Of a DNA stretch of 64,000 bases, positions 1 to 11,598 are shown in pieces. Source of the DNA: Euphorbia lathyris (lineage: Eukaryota > Streptophyta > Magnoliopsida > Malpighiales > Euphorbiaceae); assembly GCF_963576675.1 (NCBI RefSeq), contig NC_088918.1:32459501-32523500 (forward strand). Direction: 5' to 3'. A program made the translations under genes and the position numbers. The notes beneath the pieces are model-generated. The model searched no databases and had not been told where the DNA came from. It saw nothing but the letters and a program-made list of their open reading frames with translations. Position 1 is the stretch's first letter. The number at the start of each line of letters is the position of its first letter.

Positions 1-601
1 TTAGTATCCACGTATAAAATAGTATCAATATAAGTTAATGTTTAAAAGATAATACTAATTTAGGTCTTAATAATAAAATGTGACACGTTATTCATATTAT
101 TCCGTTCAGTTCTGATTTCTCTCTCCACGTATAATTGACATAGTTTAACAGAATAATATAAATAATGTGTCATGTTATGTTATCGAGGCCTAGATTGATA
201 TTTTTTTTAAATGTTAAGTCTAAATTTATGTTATGTTGTACGTAAAGCATAAATTGACACTTTTCATAAAACTAGATACGTTATCATTTTCTAAAGAAAA
301 TTAATAATTTACATTCAAATTATTATATAACATATTTATATTTATGGATAACTTTTAAAAACCGAATGTAAATATAAACTTTCTATAAGGGTTTTTGTAT
401 GTAACTTATACTTCTTAACAAAATTTATATATATCTAATAGTTATGAGATGAGATTAATTCATTTTATGTCAAACCAGTCGATGGCTTGTACGATATACG
501 AAATATATATAATTATTTTAATTATTTAATTAATTGTAATATGATTTTTTATATATATATATCTCGTAGTTATGAGATTAATATGATTTTTACATAACTA
601 A
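1..601. other. AT-rich left flank, no gene seen
   Basis: This stretch has no ORF of note and no RNA gene or recognisable repeat that I can support. It ends at A601, the base directly before the proposed 5' end of the large Helitron, so it is the left flank of that insertion. Confidence 0.5.
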
Positions 602-1744
602 TCTCTTATATATATAAAGCACGGAAATAAAAAGCCATTTGAAGGCCGCATATTAATTCTTAAAGCTGATGTGGCAACCTCAGGGAGAAGAAACTAACGT
701 GTCAATTTTAAAAGTTAATCAATTTTCAACAGTTCCTGTACACCCACATGCCTTTCTTATTTTCCTATTTCAACAGTTCCTATACACCCACATGCCTTTA
801 TCTGTGTAGTCTATTTTCTTAATATTATTTTAATACAAACACTAATTTGTATTACAGAGGTAACACTATATTAAATTCAAGAGTTTATAACTCAATTGTA
901 TTTTATTCAATCTATAACTAGCTATTTATTATTTTTTATATATAAAGTGTGTTCCGTTTAGATTCCTAAGGTAATTTCAAGTAATTAATAAATAAAAAAA
1001 CTTAAAAGTTATTAATTTGTTTAAACATCAGATGAGTTTGTTAATATAATTTATAAATAATAAATCTGATTAATTTTTATTTCGGTCGGTTCTATTAATT
1101 CGGTAATTTTATTACAAAACCCGAACAGACCGATATATTTTATAAACTAAAACCGAAATCGAACCAAATAGACTGAATAAAACCGAACCAAATAGACTGA
1201 ATAACTGAACCGAAAAACCGAAATTCATCGGTTCGGTCGGTTATTTGAATCTGGTTCGGTATTTGATCACCCCTAATTATAAGGTCCATGTCTTTTGTCA
1301 ATATTAACTCTTTGGTCCTTTTGTCTATTTATTTTTAGATTTTTAACCGCTATATTTGGTATAAACAGACAAGCAGAAAATAATAGAGTAACATGGTCAT
1401 TTTGTATAGTACAATGACTATCTTGAAAACTAAGATATGTTCGGTTTAAAATCTAAAAAACAGATAAAAGGACCAAATGATTAATATTGATAAAAGATAT
1501 GGACTTTATAATGTGTTTTTTAAAATAGAGGGACTAAACAATGTGTTGAATAAAAAAGTAGGGACTAATAAATTATTTACCTTAAAAGATAATAGCAAAT
1601 TAGATTATATTAGTGGAACTAACCACTTATACCCACCAAATACAATAAAAAAATATTCGTTAATGATAGGTAACCCAAAGAATTCCAAACCAATTACGAA
1701 ATCACAATTCTTAATGGAACCAAATACCTTTGTACCCACAAATC

Positions 1745-1752
1745 TATAAATA
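1745..1752 (+). promoter_or_regulatory. TATA box of RPA-like gene
   Basis: TATAAATA lies about 600 bp before the RPA start codon. It is followed by a roughly 70-base leader and a GTGAGTG donor, consistent with a spliced 5' leader. The same box and spacing recur at 7848. Confidence 0.55.
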
Positions 1753-1920
1753 ACACTATATAGATTCTCGCATGCAGTCTTGCATATTTGCCTAGCACAG
1801 CAGCCATCTTCATCTTTTAAGTGAGTGTATTGTTTATTGAGATAATTTTTTATTTGTTTTTCCCATGGATATTTTTTAGTGTCTTTCGGAATCTGAAATT
1901 TTTTGTTTTTATTTTTGCAG

Positions 1921-2206
1921 GCTGGTTTTTGGTTCAAAATTGAGTTTAGGTACGTGCCTTTCTTATTTGGCTTTGTGTCTGATTTTTTTCTTTTCTGTTT
2001 TTCTCTTAGGGAAAAACGACCATTTTTATATAGTTCAGATATTTTTTTATTTTACTTTTTTAGGTTGGTTTTTGGTTCAAAATTGAGTTTAGGTACGTGG
2101 CTTTCTTATTTGGCTTCATGTCTGATATTTTTTCTTTTCTGTTTTTCCTCTTATTAAAAAAAATACCATATTCATATAGTTCAGATAATTATCAGTCTGA
2201 TTTTTA
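1921..2206 (+). repeat. 143-bp tandem duplication in the leader, copy 1
   Basis: Two units start at 1921 and 2064, each beginning with GGTTTTTGGTTCAAAATTGA after an AG acceptor and followed by TTTAG|GTACGTG. They look like duplicated leader exons. The same two-unit structure exists in the second promoter copy. Confidence 0.7.
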
Positions 2207-2344
2207 ATCGTATCAAATTAAAGAGGTATTTTACTGTTTTTCCTTTGTATACAGTAAAATATATTATACCTGAAATATAATCTTCAAGTATCTGCTCTTT
2301 CTATATTATAAAATATGATTATATATTTTTTCATGTAGGTAAAC

Positions 2345-4756
2345 ATGTCACCGAGATATGATTTCATATCTGATATTAATACAACTAAAGAAAATTGGAG
2401 AATGAGAGCTAGAATTTTGACATTATGGAGAGGATCATATGCTATTGATATGGTTTTGTGCGATGAAAAGGTTATTTTCATTTATTACACTATATAATTT
2501 AAATTTTCTTTTTCTTTTATGTATTTTTAGCTTGATTTTTTTGAAGCTCTTTTTATTTCTAGGATTTTACTATCCAAGCTCAAATTAGAGGAAATTTGAT
2601 TGAAAAGTTTGGAACGGACTTGAAAGAAGGCAAAGCTTATACTTTTCAATTTTTTGATGTTTTCGAGAATAAGGGTGCTTTCAAACTGACGACACATAAA
2701 TACAAATTAAAGTTTATGCTAAAAACTTGTGTTCAAGAAACAGATTGTCCGGAGATTAAGAACGAAATCATTCAGTTTACATCATTAGATACTGTTAGAT
2801 CCAAAACGTTAGATCCGAATTTTTTAGTGGGTAAGTTTCATACAAACACTAAGTCAAAATTATAATTGTACAATAATAATATATTAAATTGTATTAATGT
2901 TCCTTTTTACTTTATTCACAGATATAATAGCACAAGTGATTGATAAAGGACCACTGATCAACAAAGATGATAAATCTCGCCTAACAATTTCGTTAGAAGA
3001 TCAAGAGTCAGTTTCTTAACTAAATTTGTTATCACTTGAATATATAATTATCATGGAAAGTAATTGTATTTAGTGATCGTATTTAACAATCTATATATTT
3101 TATATATTAAATGGTTGTATTTACCTATGTAATGCTAATATTTGTTTATATATACATAGGAAACACATGGTTAAATGTACACTTTGGGGCCAATTTGCTA
3201 TGGATTTTGAAAAACACATTAAATCAAGTGATTGGCCAATAATTATCATGATCCAATATGCAAAAATTGGAGAATTTCAAGGTAAATATGTCTATTATTT
3301 ATTTACGTATAATTTAAATTTTTACAATTTGAATCATAACCCGTTTAAACATTTGTATTTAAGGGTTTGCCACACTATCCAATTCGTACAGTTCAAGGAT
3401 CTTCTATAATCATCTGCATATTGATACCTATAAAGAAAGGTACAATTTAAAAAATAGATTTAAATATTAATTTTATCTTCTAAAAAGGCATCCATTTTTT
3501 TGTTATATTAATATTCATTAAATGAAATGAATGAACAGTTTGAAGTTGAGTTTCAATGACAAGACGTCATTAAGCTATTTTTCCAATAACAATCAATCAA
3601 ACACAACAACTGATTTGCAAAACTGTACACAAAAATGCTTGGAAGAATTGAAAGAAGCTACAGAGGTATTTCCTTTTATTGCATTGGAAAAAAAAATACA
3701 AACCAAAACAAGCTCAAAGTGACAAATTATTTTATTATTTCTCTTATTATAATATATCAATAGCTTATTTTTTTTAAAATTATTATTGCATTTTTAATTA
3801 TTTAATTATTGTGTTTTATTGAACATCCTATACTATACGGTTTGTCTCAGGAAAGTCAATGTGTAGTGATTGCAAACGTGGTGGCTATTGAAACAAATAA
3901 TAATTGGTACTATTTCTCATGTACCAAGTGCCCAAAAAAAGTTATTAAGGAGGACAATAAATATATTTGTCATAAATGTAATAAAGAGAGCAATGTCGCC
4001 ATCATAAGGTAATCTTAATAACTACATTGTTTTTAATTGTGATATTTGATGTAAAAATTAATTTCAGAAGAATAAAATTTTAAAACTTATTAGGTATAAA
4101 ATTCAAATGCGTGTGAGTGATGGAACATCAAATGCTTCGTTTACTCTTTTCGATCGTCAAGCTTTGGAATTAATTGGTAAAACTGCTACTTGTCTGAAAG
4201 AAAAGCACAATGAGGTTAGATAATCATATAATTATAAATTAATTTTCATACAACTAAGAACTCTACAAAAAGCTAATGACTTCTCTAACTTTATTTATTT
4301 GTTATTTTGCTGCAAAAAAAAAAATATAGGACGGTAACTTGGAAGAATATCCAATTGAGCTTAAACAATTGATCGGAAAAAAATTCATCTTCAAGATTCG
4401 AATAAGTAACTTCAACATGCAATATGAGTCAGCCCCTTATAGCATCACGAAGATAACCGATGATGCCGATTTGATTGCAAAATATACAAAAAAAATGGAG
4501 AAGAAAACCAGGTATGATTTGAAAAATAACAATTTCTTTTAGTTATTAACATTTGCAATAACCCGTGCATAATATTTGAAAAATATGAATTTTATTATAG
4601 GAATTAATTGGTGGTGTTGATGACCTTCAAAAGCAAGATAATTTTACTACACCTACAAGATCAAAGGGAAAGCGAACAGAAGCTGCAGATTCAGATGAAA
4701 ATAGTTTTGCACATGATGAATATTCAACATCCAAAAGCTTCTCTAAAAAAAATTAA
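2345..4756 (+). CDS. RPA70-like single-strand DNA-binding protein, Helitron-borne
   Basis: Ten exons can be read with GT/AG borders and no stop: 2345-2470, 2563-2830, 2922-3006, 3160-3281, 3364-3439, 3539-3665, 3851-4008, 4094-4214, 4330-4511 and 4601-4756, roughly 470 residues in all. The start MSPRYDFISDIN follows an AG acceptor-like site. Exons 1-2 resemble the N-terminal OB-fold (DUF223 type), and exon 4 has the KCTLWGQFA OB-fold signature. Exon 7 carries the zinc ribbon of the RPA70 C-terminal domain (CTKC, then CHKC), continued by SNASFTLFDRQA in exon 8. Replication protein A binds single-stranded DNA, and Helitrons often carry RPA1-like genes thought to help rolling-circle transposition. 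The tail is Lys/Ser-rich, ending SFSKKN. Exon borders are my reading; function is inferred from the family. The gene looks intact although the neighbouring helicase gene does not. Confidence 0.82.
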
Positions 4757-5587
4757 AATTGAGAAACAAGTTTGATGTATTATTATTTTGTTAGCTTTTA
4801 TTTCTGTTGGAGTTTTTTTTTTAACAGATTTTTATTGGAGTTTTTAATTTGGATATGTTGTTATTTGATCTTTAGAATTGAATAATTATATAATATTGTG
4901 TTTTGTCATAATTTGGAATAAAAAAGAACTACACTTTTTTAACTGGAATTTGGACTAAATAATGAAATAATAGTTTTACGGGATTTTATATTAAGAGTTG
5001 GGTATTCCCAACACAAAAAACACCTTCCAATCGTTAATGAATCTAATTCAACTGAAAGAATACAGTAGAGGGAGGGAATCACCGGAAGAGGAAATAATGG
5101 CCTCTACAGTGCCACCACCGGAGATCAATGGGAAGGAGAAGGAAAAAAACAATACTGTAAAATTAGATGGGAAATTGAGGATACATGGCAACAAACATTC
5201 AAAAGCCAACAATAAAACATCAAAATTTCAAAGTTCAAATCCCATTGTTCATCTTTCTTTGAGAGTTATGTGCAGAACTGTAAAATAATATCTTTAAAAT
5301 ATGAAATTTCAAGTATTTCAAAATAACGGAGTGAAAGAGAAAAATGTAAAATTGAATAGCTTCTGATTTTTTTCTCATTGATGCTTTGATAAAATCTAAT
5401 ACTAAAAATATTCAATTTTCATTTATTGGGAGAAGGCTTCTGGTATTTGCAGAACAAGACTGGACAAGCCACAATGGGGATCGGAAGTGGAACTAGAATG
5501 ACGGTGGTGATCGGTGCTCTGAATTTTGCGTAGAACATATATGAACAAAGGGAAAGAAGTAAAGCCGTTGTCTACTATTAAAACATA
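4757..5587 (+). other. Helitron spacer with a short orphan ORF
   Basis: This is the region between the RPA gene and the MITE. It holds an ORF from ATGGCC at 5097 to 5288 (63 aa, MASTVPPPEINGKEKEKNN, then Lys/Ser/Asn-rich) whose start context is good, but I do not recognise the protein. It could be the first exon of a captured host gene or chance. Nothing else is seen here. Confidence 0.3.
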
Positions 5588-5596
5588 TTTTATAAA

Positions 5597-6187
5597 GGGT
5601 TAAGGTGCAAAAATACCCCTAACGTTTTGGGTCAGGAGCAATTTTACCCCTAACGTCTAAAATGGTGCAATTTTACCCCTAACGTTGGAAATCAATAGCA
5701 ATTTTACCCCTAACGTTGATAATTTGGCTCAATTTTAGACACTATTATAAAACAGAGATATTTTTGTTCCTTATTCCACCAATTGCATAACAATTCATTC
5801 AAAAAAAAAAAAGATTTCATGTTTTTTATAATTTAATAATAGAATCGGAGATTAATATTTATAAATACGGTGAAATTTTTTGAATTTTTTTGTCTAATTC
5901 GTACAAAAAAGACTATATTTTTGTTATTTTATTTATTTTTTTCACATCCCAATATATGTTTGTGATTTGTTACTGATAAAATAACGCATGTTTGAAGTGT
6001 AGATGACAAGATTCATGACCGAAAAGACAGTTTGATGAATTATTTCTCAAATTGATCCAATTTATCAACGTTAGGGGTAAAATTGCTCTTGGCTTCTAAC
6101 GTTAGGGGTAAAATTGCACTATTTTAGACGTTAGGGGTAAAATTGCTCCTGATTCAAAACGTTAGGGGTATTTTTGCACCTTAACCC
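5597..6187. mobile_element. Mutator-like MITE with repeat-built inverted ends
   Basis: The ends are GGGTTAAGG and CCTTAACCC, flanked by the 9-bp direct repeat TTTTATAAA (5588-5596 and 6188-6196), as expected for Mutator-like elements. Each inverted arm is about 140 bp and consists of four copies of a unit of about 36 bp with the core ACGTTAGGGGTAAAATTGC. The middle is AT-rich and non-coding. Confidence 0.88.
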
Positions 6188-6399
6188 TTTTATAAATAAT
6201 GAAAAGATAATATGAGGACATGTAAAATCCCTACTTTTACACTATTTATACTTAATTTATAATAATAGATTATCGATTCAAATTTGTAGATGGCAATTAT
6301 ATGATAAAAGTAATTTTCTAATTATTTAAGTAGAATCTCTTTATATAATATAATATTTAGAAAAACTAGGGATAATGTATAAAATTTGCTAACGTTTAT

Positions 6400-6600
6400 A
6401 ATTATAAGTAATTTTAAACTTAACGATTAAAATTGTGCGATTTTACTTCTAATGTTGGTAATAACGAGCAGTTTTACTCTTAACATTGGTATGTTGGGTG
6501 AATTTTAGACATTATTATAAAACGTATATACTTTGTTCTTTATTATGTACCAATTATATATCAGTTGGTTCCAAAAAACAATTCATATTGATAAAAGACA
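6400..6600. repeat. Degenerate arm of the same MITE family
   Basis: The text around TTTTAGACATTATTATAAAACG (6503 on) and the preceding GCGATTTTAC...AGCAGTTTTACTC repeats match the left arm of the MITE at 5597-5800 with many changes. Only one arm is visible. Confidence 0.5.
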
Positions 6601-6673
6601 GGGTAAATAATTTATTAGTTCCCTTATTTTTACCTAATACACTGTTTAATCCTCGTATTTTGAAAAACACATT

Positions 6674-7376
6674 ATGAGTGGCGGTGTTTAACGAACTGAA
6701 CCGAATCGAAATAACCAAAAACCAAAAACTCAATAAAATAAAAACCGAACCTAACCAAATAATATTGACAAACCGAACCGAACTGAACCGTTCAATTCGG
6801 TTCGCTTCAGTTAGATTTTCGGTTTCATTAAAATTAAAACAAAAAAAAATTAACAGATATAATTTTATAAAATTTTAACACTGCATTTATGAATACTGTA
6901 AAAAAAAGTACTGCATTTATAACATTATATATTACAATGAATTTTTTTATCACCAAATATAATGTAAAAGCATTTGAATACTGCCATTTAAGAAAATTAT
7001 ATACTGTTGTATGGTTTTTTTACTTGAGCCATTGTAACTATCAGCTACCATTTCTGACAATATACGAAATCGAACCATTTTTTTTGTACCTCAAAATAAC
7101 TTCAAGTAATTCATAAATAAAAAAACTTAAAAAGTTATTAATTTGTTTAAACATCAGATGAGTTTGTTAATATAATTTATAAATAATAAATCTGATTAAC
7201 TTTTATTTCGGTCGGTTCTATTAATTCGGTAATTTTATTACAAAACCCGAACAGATCAATATATTTTATAAACTAAAACCGAACCCGAACCAAACAGACT
7301 GAATAACTGAACCGAAAAATCAAAATTCATCGATTTGGTCGGTTATTTGGATCCGGTTCGGTATTTGAACACCCCT
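6674..7376. mobile_element. hAT-type MITE, degenerate
   Basis: The left end GGCGGTGTTTAACGAACTGA and the right end TATTTGAACACCCCTA are imperfect inverted repeats. Both subterminal parts are rich in AACCGAACC/GGTTCGGTT, a common pattern of plant hAT MITEs. The right half is shared with the first promoter copy (about 976-1276). No clear 8-bp duplication is seen. Confidence 0.55.
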
Positions 7377-7847
7377 AATTATGAGGTCCATGTATTTTGT
7401 CAATATTAACTCTTTGGTCCTTTTGTCTATTTATTTTTAGATTTTTAACCGCTATATTTGGTATAAACAGACAGCTATAAAATAATAGGGTAACATGGTC
7501 ATTTTGTATAGTACACTGACTATCCTGAAAACTAAGATATGTTCGGTTTAAAATCTAAAAAAACAGATAAAAGGACCAAATGATTAATATTGATAAAAGA
7601 TATGGACTTTATAATGTGTTTTTTAAAATAGAGGGACTAAACAATGTGTTGAATAAAAAAGTAGGGACTAATAACTTATTTACCTTAAACGATAATAGCA
7701 AATTAGATTATATTAGTGGAACCAACCACTTATACCCACCAAATACAATAAAAAAATATTCGTTAATGATAGGCAACCCAAAGAATTCCAAACCAATTAG
7801 GAAATCACAATCCTTAATGGAACCAAATACCTTTGTACCCACAAATC

Positions 7848-7855
7848 TATAAATA
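7848..7855 (+). promoter_or_regulatory. TATA box of Rep/helicase gene
   Basis: TATAAATA sits at the same place in promoter copy 2 as the box at 1745 in copy 1. It is followed by a leader and a GTGAGTG donor. Confidence 0.55.
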
Positions 7856-8025
7856 ACACTATATAGATTCTCGGATGCAGTCTTGCATATTTTTCTAGCA
7901 CAGCAGCCATCTTCATCTTTTAGGTGAGTGTATTGTTTGTTGAGATAATTTTTTAGTTGTTTTTCCCATGGATATTTATTAGTGTCTTTCGGATAATCTA
8001 ATATTTTTGGTTTTTATTTTTGCAA

Positions 8026-8311
8026 GTTGGTTTTTGGTTCAAAATTGAGTTTAGGTACGTGCCTTTTTTATTTGGCTTTGTGTCTGATTTTTTTCTTTTC
8101 TGTTTTTCTCTTAGGGAAAAACGACCATTTTTATATAGTTCAGATATTTTTTTATTTTACTTTTGCAGGCTGGTTTTTGGTTCAAAATTGAGTTTAGGTA
8201 CGTGGCTTTCTTATTTGGCTTCATGTCTGATATGTTTTCTTTTCTGTTTTTCCTCTTATTAAAAAAAATACCATATTCATATAGTTCAGATAATTATCAA
8301 TCTGATTTTTA
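8026..8311 (+). repeat. 143-bp tandem duplication in the leader, copy 2
   Basis: Two units start at 8026 and 8169 and are homologous to the pair at 1921 and 2064. The second unit ends in the same AT-rich run before ATAGTTCAGATAATT. Confidence 0.7.
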
Positions 8312-8944
8312 ATCGTATCAAATTATGTTTGACAAGTTATATGAATTTTATATTCAGTTTGTTGAGTTTTATTGATTTTGGCGGAGGTGAAAAAAATACA
8401 AAGTTTAGGTATGTTTTTAATTTTAATGTTAGGTTTCTTTAATTTGAGTTTTAATCATATTAAATTACGTTATTATTGATTTATGGATATGTGTTATAAT
8501 CAGATGATATCAAGTAATCAACATCTCATATCAAATGACATTAAAAAATTACAAAGTCGTCTTGCAAGGATTAGTCGGAAAAATAAGTTGATGGAACTTC
8601 GCTTACAAAAAAGATTTTTAAAAACGGAAGAGGGTCAAATAGGTAAATATTTAAATTATTTATATTTATTTATTACCGTCAACTAGAAAAAAGTCATCTT
8701 GAGACCTCTTATCTTTCATCTTTTGGTATACTAATGATAGTAATTACTTTTGTTAAATGAATCTTTCACCTAGGATGAGCAATAAATTATAACTAAATTT
8801 TGACCGTGCATATGAATTGAGTGATAAATTAAAATATTATTGTTATTATTATTTTTTTAGTAGAAATTGTTTGCCAATTCCGAGAGATTCCAAACTGATA
8901 TTGAAATATAATAATTATATAAGATATTGAATATATAAGTTAAA

Positions 8945-11088
8945 CTAGCAGAAGACCCGTGTAATGCACGGATGTCCAATCTGTATATTAATACATGAAA
9001 AAAATTATATTAGCATTCTAATTTGAGGGAAATAATATTTATATATTTGTCAATATATTATAAAGTAAGAATCGTGCAATGCATGTACGAAATAACTTTT
9101 TCTTTTTCAAACATCAATTATTTTTAAAATATTTATTGTATTACTAACATAGTTGCAACCTGTTAAAATGTCAATAACTAAGCATGTCACATATAAATTA
9201 ATCACAAAAAACATTGTCAACATATCCAAAACGTTTAATAGAGTTGCAAATACTCTATTAAAATGCACGAAATTGTTTTAATTTATCTACAAACTTCTTT
9301 TATAAATCCAATATAATAGTTAAAAAACTGACAAACTACTATATTCAAATTTTACATTATATATGAGTATATTTGATCTTGCTTGCAAACGTAAAAGTTA
9401 CATATAATATTCTATATATTCAGAGTATATCTATATTTTCCTGAAATGTTAGGAGGAAATTTGAACCTTAGAACCATATTAAGTAGAAGTATGAAAATAT
9501 TAAATAAATATTACACTACACATAAATATATTTTAATATTGTATAATATAAAATATTGCAGTACTGAACTGGGGTCAGCAATTGATCCCATAGACAATCA
9601 TAGTTTACAAAGCAAATACATGTAGATTTGGCCAACATTTTAAGTTATTCCCTGAATTATTGATAAACATATTGCATGGTCTATCATGATTCTCTCTGCC
9701 ACACATAACTAATGGAATTAACAATTAATTGTATTTCCAATATGTTATCTCATTTGCTTGTATCAAATAATGGTTAATTAGATAATCTTCTGATCAAGGA
9801 AAAAAATATTAAATAGATATCTCAACTTATTGAAACGAATAAAAAGAAAATTTAACACACCTCAACTTTAGGATCGAGCTTATCATGTAGCTTTTGATGG
9901 TTATCGAACAAATCCACCAATTTTTCATCGATTGGAATTTCACAGCAAACTGAAAACTCACATAAAGATATTCAGACAAACTAATAACTTTTTGAGAAAT
10001 TCACTTAAATTAATAAATGTAAATCCTGCAATTGTCATGAATCTTTTCAGGAGTAAAAAAAAATTATGGACGATATACCTTAACTGTAATCTTTTGAGTT
10101 TCTTTATTATCTCATTCTTTCTTAACATAAAAAAGGCCAAGTTTCTACTCTTTAATTTAATCGGTCATATATAACCCAGGGATCTACTGCTGCTAAATTC
10201 GATTCTCCTTACTATTAAGATGAAAAATTATATAATAGCAGCAACTTACATTTTCATAATTGTGTTTATGCAACTCAGATGTAGTTAATGAATTGTTGAA
10301 TGTTAGCAGCAAAGGGACATCTATATTCACTAAAAAAACAGACATCAAGTTGAAAACTTGCCTTAAATTTCACATGAGCCTTTTCCACGACATGAAAAAA
10401 ATTGTGAAGAACAATAGAGCCTGTGGGAGATGGATAGAAGCCAACAGATGGAATTAAAAATATTAATTTTTAAGGAAAAGGAAGAGGGATTTACCATTTC
10501 TCCAAATACGCTCTTGAAATATTGAAATCATGCTCCCATAGCCAAATGCTGCTCAGTGAAACTGTTGAGAGAAAAATGATATAGAAGACTTGAAATTAGA
10601 ATATATATTCCACCTTTCCTACAACCGAAGAATAACTTGTACGAAACCGAATATGGAGGTATTAAATCAATGGAAACAATGGTAAATTGCACCTATGAAA
10701 GATTCTTAAGTTGGAAAACTGAACATGTGAAAATTTCCATCAGAAGATGTGAAAATTTCCAAATCTATTAACTATTTGTTGAAGAGTTGCAGAGGATTTG
10801 TCAACTTACAAAGTAAACAAATGCTTTGGTAATTGGTAGTTTTGACCTGTGGAATGAAAGTGTAGTTGAATAATTAGCGGTGACAATGGGAAGACAGTTG
10901 TTTCTGAGTTAAAGTGGGAAAACGTGTGGGTAGTTTTTTTTCTAAGAGTGGGCATCGGTTTGTGAGATAGATAGATAGATGTGAAAATGAATTTAGAAGC
11001 TCTGAAAATATGACATGTCAGCAACAATGCATTCTATTGTTGTCACCTATACAATTTGTCTACAGATTTAGTATAGTTTATAGATAGA
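8945..11088 (-). mobile_element. Non-autonomous Helitron inserted in opposite orientation
   Basis: Read on the minus strand, the 3' end is hairpin CCGTG/CACGG (8957-8971), 12 nt, then CTAG at 8945-8948 followed by T, the same layout as the large Helitron. The proposed 5' end is TCTATCTATAAACTATAC at 11088, preceded by A. It splits the RepHel gene after its first exon. It holds no Rep or helicase. The 3' end is well supported; the 5' end is a best guess among TC dinucleotides near 11084-11088. A second hairpin-like motif lies at about 9070-9090. Confidence 0.65.
9861..10420 (-). other. Possible captured gene exons inside the minus-strand Helitron
   Basis: Three exon-like blocks can be read on the minus strand with splice borders: 10420-10362 (GSIVLHNFFHVVEKAHVKFK, with a GC donor), 10320-10250 (VPLLLTFNNSLTTSELHKHN) and 9949-9861 (CCEIPIDEKLVDLFDNHQKL and on, with AG/GT borders). 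Helitrons often capture host exons, so this is a plausible fragment, but I do not recognise the protein and the blocks may be chance. Confidence 0.25.
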
Positions 11089-11598
11089 TGTGTACATAAG
11101 ATTTCTTACAATTTATCAATATTAATATATTAGCTAATTTATAGTAAATATATGAATTAAAATACACATTCAAGTATATATTAAATTAAATTGAAGAATA
11201 ATAATTAATACTGCATAATATAAAAAAGTAGATTATTTATCATATATTAGTATTATTATATAAATAGATTACCAATTTTTCTTAAATATGAATTCATGAA
11301 GTTTGGGAACTTTTTGTAAATATGAATTCTAGGAGACTATATTTCAAACTAAATTCATTAAGCCAAAAATATTAACTAATGAATTCTTAAACTATATTAA
11401 TATGATTTAGTCTGTCCACAGAATTTCAGTAATTGAAATTTTTAGTTATAATAATTTCAATATTTGATTTTTTTTATTTCTTTCATTTAAATCACTATTT
11501 TTTAATAAATTACACTACCCGTAAAGACTAATGAAAACTAACTAATGATCATTGCTAAGTTAATATCATATTTCTCATGTTTCCTTCTTTCTTTGCAG

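Larger units (their letters stand above)
976..2219 (+). repeat. Promoter/leader direct repeat, copy 1 (upstream of RPA gene)
   Basis: This segment is nearly the same as 7103-8325, starting at CAAGTAATT and ending at CGTATCAAATTA. It contains the right part of a hAT-like MITE (GAACC/GGTTC-rich, ending in CACCCCTA near 1275), a TATA box, a short leader, a donor-like GTGAGTG site and two leader exon-like blocks. A 90-codon ORF inside it is shared by both copies, but the differences are scattered amino acid changes and it lies upstream of the TATA box, so I treat it as non-coding. Confidence 0.8.
7103..8325 (+). repeat. Promoter/leader direct repeat, copy 2 (upstream of Rep/helicase gene)
   Basis: This is the second copy of 976-2219, lying 6.1 kb downstream in the same orientation. 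Its TATA box and leader are the same, and its first donor reads TTTTAG|GTGAGTG, a better consensus than in copy 1. The Rep/helicase reading frame starts 160 bp after it. Confidence 0.8.

Noticed and set aside
1477..1749. 90-codon ORF repeated at 7580-7852
   Set aside because: It lies upstream of the TATA box in a duplicated promoter. The two copies differ by amino acid changes and match no family I know, so it is probably a non-coding ORF copied with the repeat.
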